Assembly (NCBI GenBank): GCA_963802745.1
Contig: CAWDKL010000070.1
Span: 124,001-188,000 of the forward strand
Length of the DNA: 64,000 nt
DNA from: JAJPKK01 sp963802745
GTDB taxonomy: Bacteria; Pseudomonadota; Alphaproteobacteria; Rhizobiales; Xanthobacteraceae
Reading direction: 5' to 3'
The stretch's first letter is position 1; every line of letters starts with the position of its first letter. The position numbers were made by a program, and so were the translations under genes. Below the pieces are notes generated by a model, which did not search any database, was not told where the DNA came from, and worked only from the letters and a program-made list of their open reading frames with translations. Shown piece after piece: positions 7,707 through 16,456 of the stretch.

Positions 7707-9446
7707 TCATGCCGGCAGCATTGCGAGAGCAGCCCCGCAGGCGCGCCGCCGATCGGCACCCATGTCGATGGTTTCGGTGTGGAAATCGCGCAGCACCCCG
7801 CGACGGTCGATCGACAAGACGATACTCAGCGGCAACCGCTCGATCAAGACGGCATAAAGCGCGCGGCCGGATGCATCGTCGAGGGTCGCGACCGGCTCGT
7901 CGAACAACAGCACCGCGGGGCGCCGCAACAGTGCCCGTGCGAAGCCGATGCGCTGCTGCTCGCCGCCCGACAGCATGACCTGCCAATCGCCTTCCTCATC
8001 AAGCCGCGCGGCCAAGTGCGAAAGCCCGACATCGGCAAGCGCCGCCCGCAAATCCGCGTCCGGCACGTCGCGGGCCGGCATCGGATAAGCAATGGCCTGG
8101 CGCAAAGTGCCGAGTGGAAAATACGGCCGCTGCGGCATTGCCAGAATGTCGGCGTCGGCCGGCAATCTCACCGTGCCTTCGCCCTGCGGCCACAGTCCCA
8201 TCAGGGCGTTAAACAGGCTCGATTTGCCGGCGCCCGACGGGCCGGTGATCAGCACGCGCTCGCCCGGCTTGGCGGTAAGCCGCGACACATGGACGATGTC
8301 GTCCCCGGATGGAAGCCGCGCAACCAAATCCGCAACGCGCAGTTCGTTGCCTTTCCCGGCTGCTACGTCGATCGTGCCGACATCGTGTTGATGCTCATCG
8401 ACGGCGACCAAAGCGGCCGCCATCTGCGACAGACGATTCATGATCGCCTTCCATTCGGCAAGTTTTGCGTAGGCGCCGATGCAGTACCCGAGGGCACTTT
8501 CGACGCGCTGGAAGGCATTGGCGGCTTGCACCAGCGTGCCCAGAGTGATCGCCCCGACCAGATAGGCCGGGGTGACGAGCAGGGTGGGGAACACGACGGA
8601 AAATGTGGCATAGCCGGCAGTAAACCCGGTCAACCGGGTCTGGTTGACGACGAGGAATGTCCAGTTGCCGACCAGAGTGGCAAAGCGCGCCCGCAATTCT
8701 TCGCGCTCGACCGGCTCCCCGCGCATCAACGCGATCGCCTCGGAGTGATCGGCGGCCCGCACGATGGCAGAGCGAAAATCCGATTCGTAGTGCTGCTGAT
8801 TGAAATTCAGCGGAATAAGCCGCCAGCCGATCCAATGCGCCGTCAGGGTGCCGAGACCGGCAAGGGTAAATGCGATCCAGATCAGGTAGCCGGGGAATGC
8901 GAGGTCCATGCCGAACAGCGGCAGCGGCGTGACCGCGGACAAACCCCAAAGTATGTAGGCGAAGCTGAGCAGGGCGCTGAGACTGGCAAGCAATCCGGTG
9001 CCGAGTTCAAGGGTACGTTGCACAAACAGATAGACGTCGTTGGCGATGCGCAAGTGTATATTATCGATCGAGGGGTTGACGAAGCGGACGCGATAATGCC
9101 GGCCTTGAGCCATCCAAACGTTGACATAGTGTTCGGTGAGCCACCGTCGCCAATTGATCTGCAACCGCTGGCCGAAATAATATTGCGACATGCCCGCGAC
9201 GGCGGCGCTCGCCACGATGAAGCCGAACACGATCAACGCGTGTGTCATACCGTCCCAGTCGCGGGCCTCGAGCGCATTGAAGAATTGTGCATTCCATTGG
9301 TTGGTCGCGACCGCGACATAGATCAGGCCGAATTCGGCACCCACCACCCCGGCCAGCAATCCGCAGGCACGCCAACGTTCCGCCGAACGGAAATAGGGCA
9401 GTGCCAAGGTCAGGAACAGGCGTACCGGCTCGATGATGTTTGACAT
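7707..9446 (-). CDS. BacA/ABCD-type ABC transporter, fused permease and ATPase
   Basis: This 579-residue protein starts with a membrane domain of the SbmA/BacA and ABCD type (NQWNAQFFNALEARDW, YYFGQRLQINWRRWLTEHY) and ends with an ATPase. The ATPase has Walker A GPSGAGKSS, signature LSGGEQQRIGFAR and Walker B VLLFDEPVATLD. Relatives import peptides, cobalamin or fatty acyl compounds across the inner membrane. The usual switch-histidine segment (VGHRSTL in relatives, from memory) reads SIDRRGVLRDFH here, so the histidine appears to be arginine. The gene probably shares a transcript with the methyltransferase-like gene that follows. Confidence 0.85.
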   Translation of the reverse strand: MSNIIEPVRLFLTLALPYFRSAERWRACGLLAGVVGAEFGLIYVAVATNQWNAQFFNALEARDWDGMTHALIVFGFIVASAAVAGMSQYYFGQRLQINWRRWLTEHYVNVWMAQGRHYRVRFVNPSIDNIHLRIANDVYLFVQRTLELGTGLLASLSALLSFAYILWGLSAVTPLPLFGMDLAFPGYLIWIAFTLAGLGTLTAHWIGWRLIPLNFNQQHYESDFRSAIVRAADHSEAIALMRGEPVEREELRARFATLVGNWTFLVVNQTRLTGFTAGYATFSVVFPTLLVTPAYLVGAITLGTLVQAANAFQRVESALGYCIGAYAKLAEWKAIMNRLSQMAAALVAVDEHQHDVGTIDVAAGKGNELRVADLVARLPSGDDIVHVSRLTAKPGERVLITGPSGAGKSSLFNALMGLWPQGEGTVRLPADADILAMPQRPYFPLGTLRQAIAYPMPARDVPDADLRAALADVGLSHLAARLDEEGDWQVMLSGGEQQRIGFARALLRRPAVLLFDEPVATLDDASGRALYAVLIERLPLSIVLSIDRRGVLRDFHTETIDMGADRRRACGAALAMLPA

Positions 9447-9559
9447 GCAGGAGTCCCTGTCAGGATTGCGTCGCGTGGGGCCGCCGACAACCTCAAGGAC
9501 CGGGCCGGCAATTGCGGTCCCGCTATTCCACGGCGGCTTCGATTTCGGTACGATGTCGG

Positions 9560-9725
9560 TACCATCACTTCGCCCTGCGGACCACGCGGCTCACCGGACA
9601 GCGTCGCGAACGCCGCCGCGGTTTCGGCGATTGAGCCTTTGGGCACGTTCCGGGGCCTTAAAAAAATCGATCGTGATTCGCCAAAGGTGTAAGCTCGGCC
9701 GTTGTATTGCGGCGCGGACGTTAAT
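9560..9725 (-). pseudogene. Decayed second copy of the PIN-partner (candidate antitoxin) gene
   Basis: Reading from 9725, the codons INVRAAIQ match MNVREAIA of the intact partner with the start ATG changed to ATT. An internal deletion then joins to LWRITIDFFKAPERAQ, which matches VWRITVGFSRPRGVAD. After a frameshift the sequence GSIAETAAAFATLSGEP matches RSIADTVAALSMLTGEP. Similarity fades towards 9560. No PIN gene follows; the ABC transporter starts at 9446. The lost start, the deletion and the frameshift together mean it is not functional. Confidence 0.75.
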
Positions 9726-9786
9726 GCATAGCCTCTGACTTCCCGGTGGCATCGGCTGCGCACGACCGCGGCTGGCATAGGGCGTT

Positions 9787-9830
9787 CGATTTACCGCGTA
9801 GCTTGTTGCCGTGAAGCCGCGTGTCAAGAT
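9787..9830. repeat. Direct-repeat copy 2 upstream of the decayed partner gene
   Basis: This is the counterpart of 7018-7061 in the same orientation. The two copies bracket the methyltransferase and ABC genes. The rest of the 9447-9904 gap holds the decayed partner gene and nothing else recognisable. Confidence 0.75.
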
Positions 9831-9904
9831 GGCAATCGGCGAACGCCGAGGAAGGTCCAGCAACGGCGTCAACATCGCCGTTCGCCGCGCGCCACGGCAC
9901 CGCA

Positions 9905-11839
9905 TCAACCCGCCACGTGGGCGCTGATGACCTCCAGAAAATCCGCCCCATAGAGCTTGAGCTTCACCTCCCCGACGCCGTGCACCGCACCCATTTCGCC
10001 GAGCGTTTTCGGCTTGCGGCGGGCCATGTCGAGCAGGCTGCGGTCGGCCAGGATCACATAGGCCGGCACGCCTTGGGCTTTGGCGAGCGCCGAGCGCCGC
10101 ACGCGCAGCGCTTGGAACAGGGCTTGGTCGGCCTCGCCGGCGCCGAGCGTTGCCGCGGCGGCGGCCTTGCGGGCCTCCTTGCGCCCCGGCGCCGTGACGG
10201 TGTCGCGGCGTAACTGGATCTTCGATTCGCCCTTGAGCACCGCCCGGCTCGTCGCCGGCACCGTCCAGCGGCCATAGCCGGTGATGTCGAGCGACAGGAT
10301 GCCGGCCGCATAAAGCTGGCGGAAGATCGAGCGCCATTCGTTGCGGTTAAATTCCTTGCCGACCCCGAAGGTCGGCAGCGCGTCGTGGCCAAAACGCTTG
10401 ATGGCGTCGGTCGCCTCGCCGAGCAGCAGGCTGACCAGATGCTCGGTGCCGAACCGCTCGCCGGTGCGCAGGATCGCCGACATCGCCTTCTGCGCCGCGA
10501 TGGTGCCGTCCATCATCGCCACCCCGCCGGCGCAGATGTCGCAATTGCCGCAAGGCGGCGCATCGGTCTCGCCGAAATAATTTAGCAGGGTCTGGCGCCG
10601 GCAGCGCGGCGATTCCAACAGCGATATCAACGCACCGAGCCGCAGCCGGTCGATCCGTTTTTGCTCCTCGGAAGCGGCGCCGTCCTCGATCTGGCGGCGC
10701 CGCAAGGAAATATCGCCGGTGCTGTAAAGCGTGAGGGTATCGGCCGGCAGCCCGTCGCGGCCGGCGCGGCCGATCTCCTGGTAATAGCTCTCGATATTGT
10801 TGGGCATATTGGCATGGCACACGAAACGCACGTCGGGCTTGTCGATGCCCATGCCGAACGCGATCGTCGCCACCATGACGACGCCGTCCTCCTGCAAGAA
10901 GATATCCTGGTTGCGGCCGCGTTCCGCCGTCTCCATGCCGGCATGATAGTGTAGCGCCCGGATCTTCTCCTTGCGCAAAAACTCCGCAATCTCCTCGGTG
11001 GTGCGGCGCGCGCCGCAATACACGATGCCGCTGTCGCCGCGATGGGAAGCGACGAAGTGTAAGAGCTGCCCACGTCCGCTACCGCGCGCGCTCATGGCGA
11101 GGCGCAAGTTGGGCCGGTCGAAGCCGTGGACGAACAATCGCGGCGGCTGACCGAACAGGCGGGACTGGATGTCCGTCCGCGTCGCCGCGTCGGCGGTCGC
11201 CGTAAAGGCGACAGTCTGCACGCCGCCCAGCTGCTCCCGCAGCCCGGACAGCGCCAGATATTCCGGCCGGAAGTCATGTCCCCATTGGGAGATGCAATGG
11301 GCCTCATCGACCGCCAGCAGACTGACGCGCGCGCTGCGCAGCTGCGTGACCGTATCGGCCTTGGCGAGCCGCTCGGGCGCCACATAGACGAGACGCAATC
11401 GGCCCTGCGCCATATCGCTCAGAATGGCGCGGGTCTCTTCGAATCCATTGGTGGAATTGAGGCTCGCAGCCGCGATCCCGTAGCTCTTGAGCTGGGCGAC
11501 CTGGTTGCGCATCAGCGCGATCAGCGGCGACACCACAACCGTCAGCCCGTCGCGCAGCAGCGCCGGCAGCTGGTAGCAAAGTGACTTACCGCTGCCGGTC
11601 GGCATCACCGCAAGCACGTCGCTCCCGCCGAGGATCGTTTCGATGATCTCGGCCTGGCCGGCCCGGAACTCCGCAAAGCCGAACACGCTGTGCAGCAGGT
11701 TTTGGGCGGCGGCAAGATTGGCGGCGACGGTATCGCCGGCCGGAGGGGCGGTCTTGAGCGCGAGGTTGGTCAGGGCCTTAGTCTCCTGGCCGCACTGCGG
11801 TGCGCTATGACGACATGCGATACGGCACGTGCGTACCAC
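9905..11839 (-). CDS. recQ: ATP-dependent DNA helicase RecQ
   Basis: The 644-residue protein has the full RecQ architecture: Walker A MPTGSGKSLCYQ, the DEAH box AVDEAHCISQWGHDFRPEY, and motif VI QEIGRAGRDG. A cysteine cluster (CRRQTLLNYFGE and CGNCDIC) forms the zinc site, and a winged helix and C-terminal HRDC domain follow. RecQ is a 3'-5' helicase in recombination repair and replication restart. The ATG at 11839 gives an N-terminal extension of about 45 residues before the conserved core (LLHSVFGFAEFRAGQ), so the true start may be downstream at a non-ATG codon. Confidence 0.95.
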   Translation of the reverse strand: MVRTCRIACRHSAPQCGQETKALTNLALKTAPPAGDTVAANLAAAQNLLHSVFGFAEFRAGQAEIIETILGGSDVLAVMPTGSGKSLCYQLPALLRDGLTVVVSPLIALMRNQVAQLKSYGIAAASLNSTNGFEETRAILSDMAQGRLRLVYVAPERLAKADTVTQLRSARVSLLAVDEAHCISQWGHDFRPEYLALSGLREQLGGVQTVAFTATADAATRTDIQSRLFGQPPRLFVHGFDRPNLRLAMSARGSGRGQLLHFVASHRGDSGIVYCGARRTTEEIAEFLRKEKIRALHYHAGMETAERGRNQDIFLQEDGVVMVATIAFGMGIDKPDVRFVCHANMPNNIESYYQEIGRAGRDGLPADTLTLYSTGDISLRRRQIEDGAASEEQKRIDRLRLGALISLLESPRCRRQTLLNYFGETDAPPCGNCDICAGGVAMMDGTIAAQKAMSAILRTGERFGTEHLVSLLLGEATDAIKRFGHDALPTFGVGKEFNRNEWRSIFRQLYAAGILSLDITGYGRWTVPATSRAVLKGESKIQLRRDTVTAPGRKEARKAAAAATLGAGEADQALFQALRVRRSALAKAQGVPAYVILADRSLLDMARRKPKTLGEMGAVHGVGEVKLKLYGADFLEVISAHVAG

Positions 11840-11973
11840 GAATCGCCGCGCGGGCTGCCGGCCGCCGGATCAGCATTCACCAGGGGGCATGTAAATAACA
11901 GAAAATTCTGCGTGAAGCAGCGCCGGCTTTTACTCCCGCGACGTCTGCGCCCCCCGATGCCGCCATGATTCGA

Positions 11974-12756
11974 CTATGTTATCTTCAGAAAGCTGACGAG
12001 GTCGCCCAAGGTCGTGCCGATCGCGTCGGGTGGCGCGTCGAGCTCCTCGACGGGGAGATTCTGGCGGTTGACCCAGAATGTTTTATAGCCGAACGACTTG
12101 GCGCCGGCCGCATCCCAGCCCCCGAAGGCAACGAACAAGATCTCCTCGCGCCGCAATTTTAGGGCATCGATCGCCAGCTGATAGGCGCGCGGATCGGGCT
12201 TGTAGGTGCGGATGGAGTCGGTGCTGAGCAGGGCTTCGAACATGGAGTCCATGCCCGCCCCCGCCACGACGGCCGTCAGCATGCGTGGTGTGAAATTCGA
12301 CAGGAAGGCCAAACGCAGCCCGGCGCTTTTCATGGATTGCAGGGCCGGCAAAGCGTCCGGCCACGGCTTGAGGTCGAGATAGGCCTGCATCAGCCGCGTG
12401 CGCTTGTCCTCGGTGAGATCGAGCCGCAGCGACTTGGCCGAGAAAACCAGCGCATCGGCGGTCACTTGCCAGAAATCCGCGTAGCGCTGCGACACCACAC
12501 GCAGCCAGGTATATTCGAATTGGCGCGTGCGCCAGGCGTTGCCGAGTTCAAGACCCTTGCCGGGGAAGAGGTCCTCGGCCAGGGCAAAAACCGGGCGCGG
12601 ATCGAACACCGGAAAGGCGTCGAACGCGACCGCCTTGATCCCAAGTTGCGTGCCGATTGCGGCGCCTGCGCCGATGACAGCGCCTGCGGTGGTGACAGCG
12701 CCTGCGGCGGCCGACACGGCGGTACCCACGACAAGGTCGCGACGCGTTGCGAGCAT
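11974..12756 (-). CDS. Exported HAD-superfamily protein related to haloacid dehalogenase type II
   Basis: The 260-residue protein has TRRDLVVG and a long Ala/Gly-rich hydrophobic stretch at the N-terminus, a possible Tat signal. The HAD core follows: Asp46 in AFDAF, Arg76 in WRTRQFEYTW, the LSNF motif and Lys186 in YKPDPRAY. L-2-haloacid dehalogenases use a Ser-x-Asn-x-x-Asp set in motif SSNAWD. Here it reads AFGGWD (Ala210, Gly212, Asp215), and the threonine four residues after the nucleophile is Val50. Only the aspartate is kept, so true haloacid dehalogenase activity is doubtful. It stands alone. Confidence 0.8.
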   Translation of the reverse strand: MLATRRDLVVGTAVSAAAGAVTTAGAVIGAGAAIGTQLGIKAVAFDAFPVFDPRPVFALAEDLFPGKGLELGNAWRTRQFEYTWLRVVSQRYADFWQVTADALVFSAKSLRLDLTEDKRTRLMQAYLDLKPWPDALPALQSMKSAGLRLAFLSNFTPRMLTAVVAGAGMDSMFEALLSTDSIRTYKPDPRAYQLAIDALKLRREEILFVAFGGWDAAGAKSFGYKTFWVNRQNLPVEELDAPPDAIGTTLGDLVSFLKIT

Positions 12757-13083
12757 TGGCCCAATCCTCCATCTACCCCATCTTCATCATGGGCAATGTG
12801 ACGACGGTGCCATGTCAGGGTTGCGGCATCTGAGCCGCTTCGACGCCGACGGCCAATCAATTTTCGGCGATTGCCCCGTGCGACGCTGCGGTGCCGCGCG
12901 GCGGCCTGGGCCGCCGAAAGTTCGAGTTTCCGGTCGTTGTAAGGCGCGCCGGACCTGTAAGATGGGACGAGCGGAGCGAACCCATCGGCCGTCATCCGGC
13001 CGCGCACCGGATTCGCTTCGCTCCACCCATCCGGCGCGCCGATCCCCCGGTCATGGGTTCGGCCAAACAGGGGAGGACCCCTT
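12757..13083. other. Divergent intergenic region with an imperfect palindromic repeat
   Basis: Between the HAD gene and the cupin gene, 12961-13032 contains GATGGGACGAGCGGAGCGAA and, about 25 bases later in inverted form, TTCGCTTCGCTCCACCCATC. It resembles dispersed palindromes seen in Bradyrhizobium-like genomes. The promoters of both flanking genes must lie here, but no clear promoter could be picked out. Confidence 0.45.
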
Positions 13084-13539
13084 ATGTCACTGTCGCATCG
13101 CACTATCGTCCGGTCTCTATCGGCGCTGCTCGGGTTCGCCGCCCTTGCGGGCGCCTTCGGTCTCGGCGCCGTCGTAGCGCAACAGCAAACGCCGGCCACC
13201 AAGGTGACCCAGCTGATGCAGCGCACGCTGGCCGATGTACCGGGCCGCGAGGTGATCATGATCACCCTCGACATCCCGCCCGGCGGCGGCTCGCCGGCGC
13301 ATCGGCATCCGGGCGCGCATAATTTCGGCTACGTGCTGGAGGGCGCCTACCGGATTAAAGTCGATAACGGCCCTGAAACCGTGCTGACCAAGGGGCAGAC
13401 ATTCTACGAAGCGCCGGGCCAGCTGCACGCCGTGTCGCGCAACGCCAGCGAAACCGAACCCGCCAAGGTGCTGGTGGTCGTCGTCAACGAAGCCGGAAAA
13501 CCCCTGACGGTGCTGGAACCGGCGGAGCACAAGCACTGA
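13084..13539 (+). CDS. Exported cupin-domain protein
   Basis: The 151-residue protein has an N-terminal signal peptide (LLGFAALAGAFGLGAVVAQ) and a single cupin barrel. Cupin motif 1 appears as HRHPGAHNFGYVLEG, with histidine metal ligands, and motif 2 as APGQLHAVSRN. The small single-domain size fits a periplasmic metal-binding or small-molecule-binding cupin. No substrate can be assigned. The start follows GGGGAGGACCCCTT, a good ribosome-binding site. Confidence 0.85.
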   Translation: MSLSHRTIVRSLSALLGFAALAGAFGLGAVVAQQQTPATKVTQLMQRTLADVPGREVIMITLDIPPGGGSPAHRHPGAHNFGYVLEGAYRIKVDNGPETVLTKGQTFYEAPGQLHAVSRNASETEPAKVLVVVVNEAGKPLTVLEPAEHKH

Positions 13540-13660
13540 GCCAAACCGTGGCACGGCGCCGGGCGAGCCTCCCCGCGCGGGTGCACCCTCGGCGCCCGCA
13601 ACGATGATTGCGCGTTTGCCCTATCCACCCTATGTGCCGCCTGAAAGCAGGAGTCATCGC

Positions 13661-13885
13661 ATGGCAAATCTCGATTGGTCGCAATGCCCAGCCGTGGAGA
13701 GTGTGCCGGGCAAGCGCAGCGGCGCATGGGTTTTTCGCGGCACCCGCACGCCCGTTTCCTTGGTGTTCGAGAACCTTCAGGACATGAGCATCGACGAGTT
13801 GGTGGAGGAATTCGGCGTCACGCGCGAACAGGTGCAGGCCGCGCTGCAGTTTGCGGCGCATAGCGCGGAGGCCGCACAGCCGTAA
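13661..13885 (+). CDS. DUF433 protein, candidate antitoxin
   Basis: The 74-residue protein has the DUF433 signature SGAWVFRGTRTPVSLVFENL followed by a winged-helix-like segment SIDELVEEFGVTREQVQAAL. DUF433 proteins are commonly paired with DUF5615 PIN-like proteins as toxin-antitoxin modules. The start at 13661 has AGGAG at about 13649. Its stop overlaps the start of the next gene as TAATG (13883-13887), implying coupling. The partner toxin is truncated, so this antitoxin is probably orphaned. Confidence 0.82.
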   Translation: MANLDWSQCPAVESVPGKRSGAWVFRGTRTPVSLVFENLQDMSIDELVEEFGVTREQVQAALQFAAHSAEAAQP

Positions 13886-13965
13886 TGCTGGTCCTGTTCG
13901 ACAATGGCACCCCGCGCACACTGGCGCGCTATCTGATCAATCGCCACACCGTTACGGAAGCACGT
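13885..13965 (+). pseudogene. Truncated DUF5615 PIN-like toxin
   Basis: From the ATG at 13885 the sequence MLVLFDNGTPRTLARYLI then NRHTVTEAR matches the start of DUF5615 PIN-like proteins, including the first acidic active-site residue (Asp6). At 13966 the match stops exactly where a 78-bp palindromic element begins. The frame runs on through the element into unrelated sequence to 14235. The remaining acidic residues of the PIN site are missing, so the toxin cannot be active. Confidence 0.7.
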
Positions 13966-14043
13966 GTAGCCCGGATGAGCGACCTCTTGGTCGCGACATC
14001 CGGGAACGGCCGTCCCGCATATCGCTTCGCTCATGCGGGCTAC
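13966..14043. repeat. 78-bp palindromic REP-like element inside the toxin gene
   Basis: The element begins GTAGCCCGGATGAGCG and ends CATGCGGGCTAC, so its termini GTAGCCC and GGGCTAC are exact inverted copies. Inner arms (CATCCGGG and CCCGCATATCGCTTCGCTCATG) extend the pairing. Such elements are dispersed intergenic palindromes in Bradyrhizobium-like genomes as I remember them. Here it starts precisely at the break in the DUF5615 gene. Confidence 0.7.
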
Positions 14044-14126
14044 ACCATTCACCGCCGTCGCGATTGGGTGTGCGGGCGACTTGTTCAGGATGAGATCGGA
14101 GGTCGGAGAAACCACATGGCGTCGCC

Positions 14127-16245
14127 TCACCGCTCTCCCACCAGCGCGAACCATTCGTCCTCGGTGAGCACGGCGACGCCGGCTTCGCGGGCCTTGTCGA
14201 GCTTCGATCCGGCGCCGGGGCCGGCCACGACGTAGTCGGTCTTCTTCGACACCGAGGCCGCGACCTTGGCGCCGAGCCGTTCCGCCATCGCCTTGGCCTC
14301 GTCGCGGGTCATCTGTTCGAGCGAACCGGTGAACACCACGGTCTTGCCGGCAACCGGGGAGGCGCTCCGGGTTTCTTCCATGGGCTCGATCGTGACGTGG
14401 TGGAGCAGGCGGTCGAGACCGTCGCGGTTGCGCGGCTCGGCGAAAAACTCCACCACGGCATCGGCCAGAACCTCGCCGATGCCGTCGATGGCATTGAGTT
14501 CCGCGTAAGCCTCGGAGTCGCGGCCGGCGCTGCGCCGCTTCCATGCTGGTGCGCAGATTGTCGATCGTGCCGTAATGGCGCGCCAGCAGCTTGGCGTTGG
14601 TCTCGCCCACATGGCGGATGCCGAGCGCGAAAATCAGCCGGTTCAGCGCGATGCGCCGCCGCGCCGCGATGGCGGCGAACAGATTCTTCACCGACAGCTC
14701 GCCAAAGCCCTCCTGTTCCTGCAGCTTGATCTCGGCATTGCGTTCCTCGAGGGTGAAAATATCGGCAGCCTCCTTGATCCAGCCCTCGGCGAAGAACAGT
14801 TCGATCTGCTTGTCGCCAAGACCCTCGATATCGAAGGCGAGCCGCGACGCGAAATGCTTTAAACGCTCCACCGCCTGGGCCGGGCAAATCAGGGTGCCGG
14901 TACAGCGGCGCACCACGTCCTCGCGGCCGGTGCGCGGATTGACCTCGCGCACCGCATGGCTGCCGCACACCGGACAGACCTTTGGGAACTCATAAGGCGT
15001 AGCGTCCGGCGGACGCTTGTCCAGCACCACGCCGAGCACCTGCGGGATCACGTCGCCGGCGCGCTGGATGTGCACCGTGTCGCCGATGCGCACGTCCTTG
15101 CGGGCGATTTCGTCCTCATTGTGCAGGGTGGCGTTGGCGACTACCACGCCGCCGACGGTGACAGGTTCGAGCTTGGCGACCGGCGTCAGCGCCCCGGTGC
15201 GGCCGACCTGGATCTCGATATCGCGCAAAATCGTGGTCGCCTGCTCGGCGGGGAATTTATGCGCGATGGCCCAGCGCGGGCTGCGCGACACGAAGCCGAG
15301 CCGCTCCTGCAGGTCGAGCCGATCGACCTTATAGACGACGCCGTCGATGTCGTAGCCGAGGCTGGCGCGCCGCGCCTCGATGTCGCGATAGACGGCGAGC
15401 ATGTCATCGACCCCGGCGCACAGCTGCATCAGCGGATTGACCGCAAAGCCGCGGCTGCCGAGCCAGCGTACCATGGCGGACTGGGTGTCTTCCGGCATCT
15501 CGCTCATCTCGCCCCACGCATAGGCGAAGAATTTCAACGGCCGGCCGGCCGTGATGGCCGGATCGAGTTGGCGCAGCGAACCGGCTGCCGCATTGCGCGG
15601 ATTGGCGAAGATTTGCTTTTGCGCCGCGGCCTGGCGCTCATTGAGCGCGAAGAAATCCGCATGGCTCATATAGACTTCGCCGCGGACCTCGCAGACTTCC
15701 GGATTGCCATTGCCGCCCAGCCGGTGCGGAATGTCCGCGATGGTGCGCACATTGGCGGTGACGTCCTCGCCCTCGAAGCCGTCGCCGCGGGTGGCGCCGT
15801 TGACCAGTTGGCCGCCTTGATAGCGTAGCGTGCACGACAGGCCGTCGATCTTGGGTTCTGCCGTAAAGGCAAGCGCTGCGTCGGCGTCAAGGCCGAGGAA
15901 CCGGCGCACGCGGTTGACGAATTCCGCCACCTCTTCGTCGGCAAAAATATTGCCGAGCGACAGCATCGGCACGGCGTGCCGCACCTTGGCGAATTTCGCG
16001 ACCGGCGGCGCGCCGACCCGCCGGCTCGGCGAATCCGTGCGCACGAGCTCCGGGAACCGCGCCTCGATCGCCGCATTGCGCGCGCGCAGCGCATCGTATT
16101 CGGCGTCGGACACGGCCGGCGCGTCTTCCTGGTAGTAGCGCGCATCATGCGCCGCGATCTCGGCGGCCAGCCGCTTCAGCTCGGCCTTCGCTTGGGTTGG
16201 GCTAAGCGCGTCGGGCGCGACCGTGGCGGCGGATTTCGGTGCCAT
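14127..16245 (-). CDS. ligA: NAD-dependent DNA ligase LigA (frameshifted)
   Basis: LigA seals nicks in replication and repair using NAD and is essential in bacteria. Reading from the ATG at 16245 (MAPKSAATV), the adenylation lysine is Lys132 in EPKIDGLS. The OB fold, the zinc finger (CPVCG and CTGTLICPAQ), the HhH region and the C-terminal BRCT domain (GKTVVFTGSLEQMTRDEAK) follow. The frame breaks between 14527 and 14540: SMEAAQ is followed, with one surplus base, by AGRDSEAYAELNAIDGIGE. Everything after the break is conserved. An essential gene with one indel points to a sequence error. Confidence 0.9.
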
Positions 16246-16456
16246 GCGAAGCGTTCGTTCCGAAACGGCCGGGCGGCCGGTCAATGCCCGCGAATTGGTG
16301 CGACTTTTGGCTGTTTGTCAATTTGCCGCGCGGCACGAGCCACGCCGAAACGGGGCATGTCGCCGTTCATCTCCCCGTCATTCAACGGCCTTGTCTATCG
16401 CGACCCAGGCGCGTAACCTGTGACCGCTTTCACTGTCCCCAAGGAGCGCTCCGCCC

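Noticed and set aside
7779..9443. Long open frame on the + strand across the ABC transporter gene
   Set aside because: It is the antisense of a gene with complete Walker and signature motifs; GC-rich codon use keeps the opposite frame open, and it has no family signature.
14037..14235. Continuation of the truncated DUF5615 frame through the palindrome
   Set aside because: The sequence after 13965 is the repeat element and unrelated DNA, so it is not a real toxin C-terminus.
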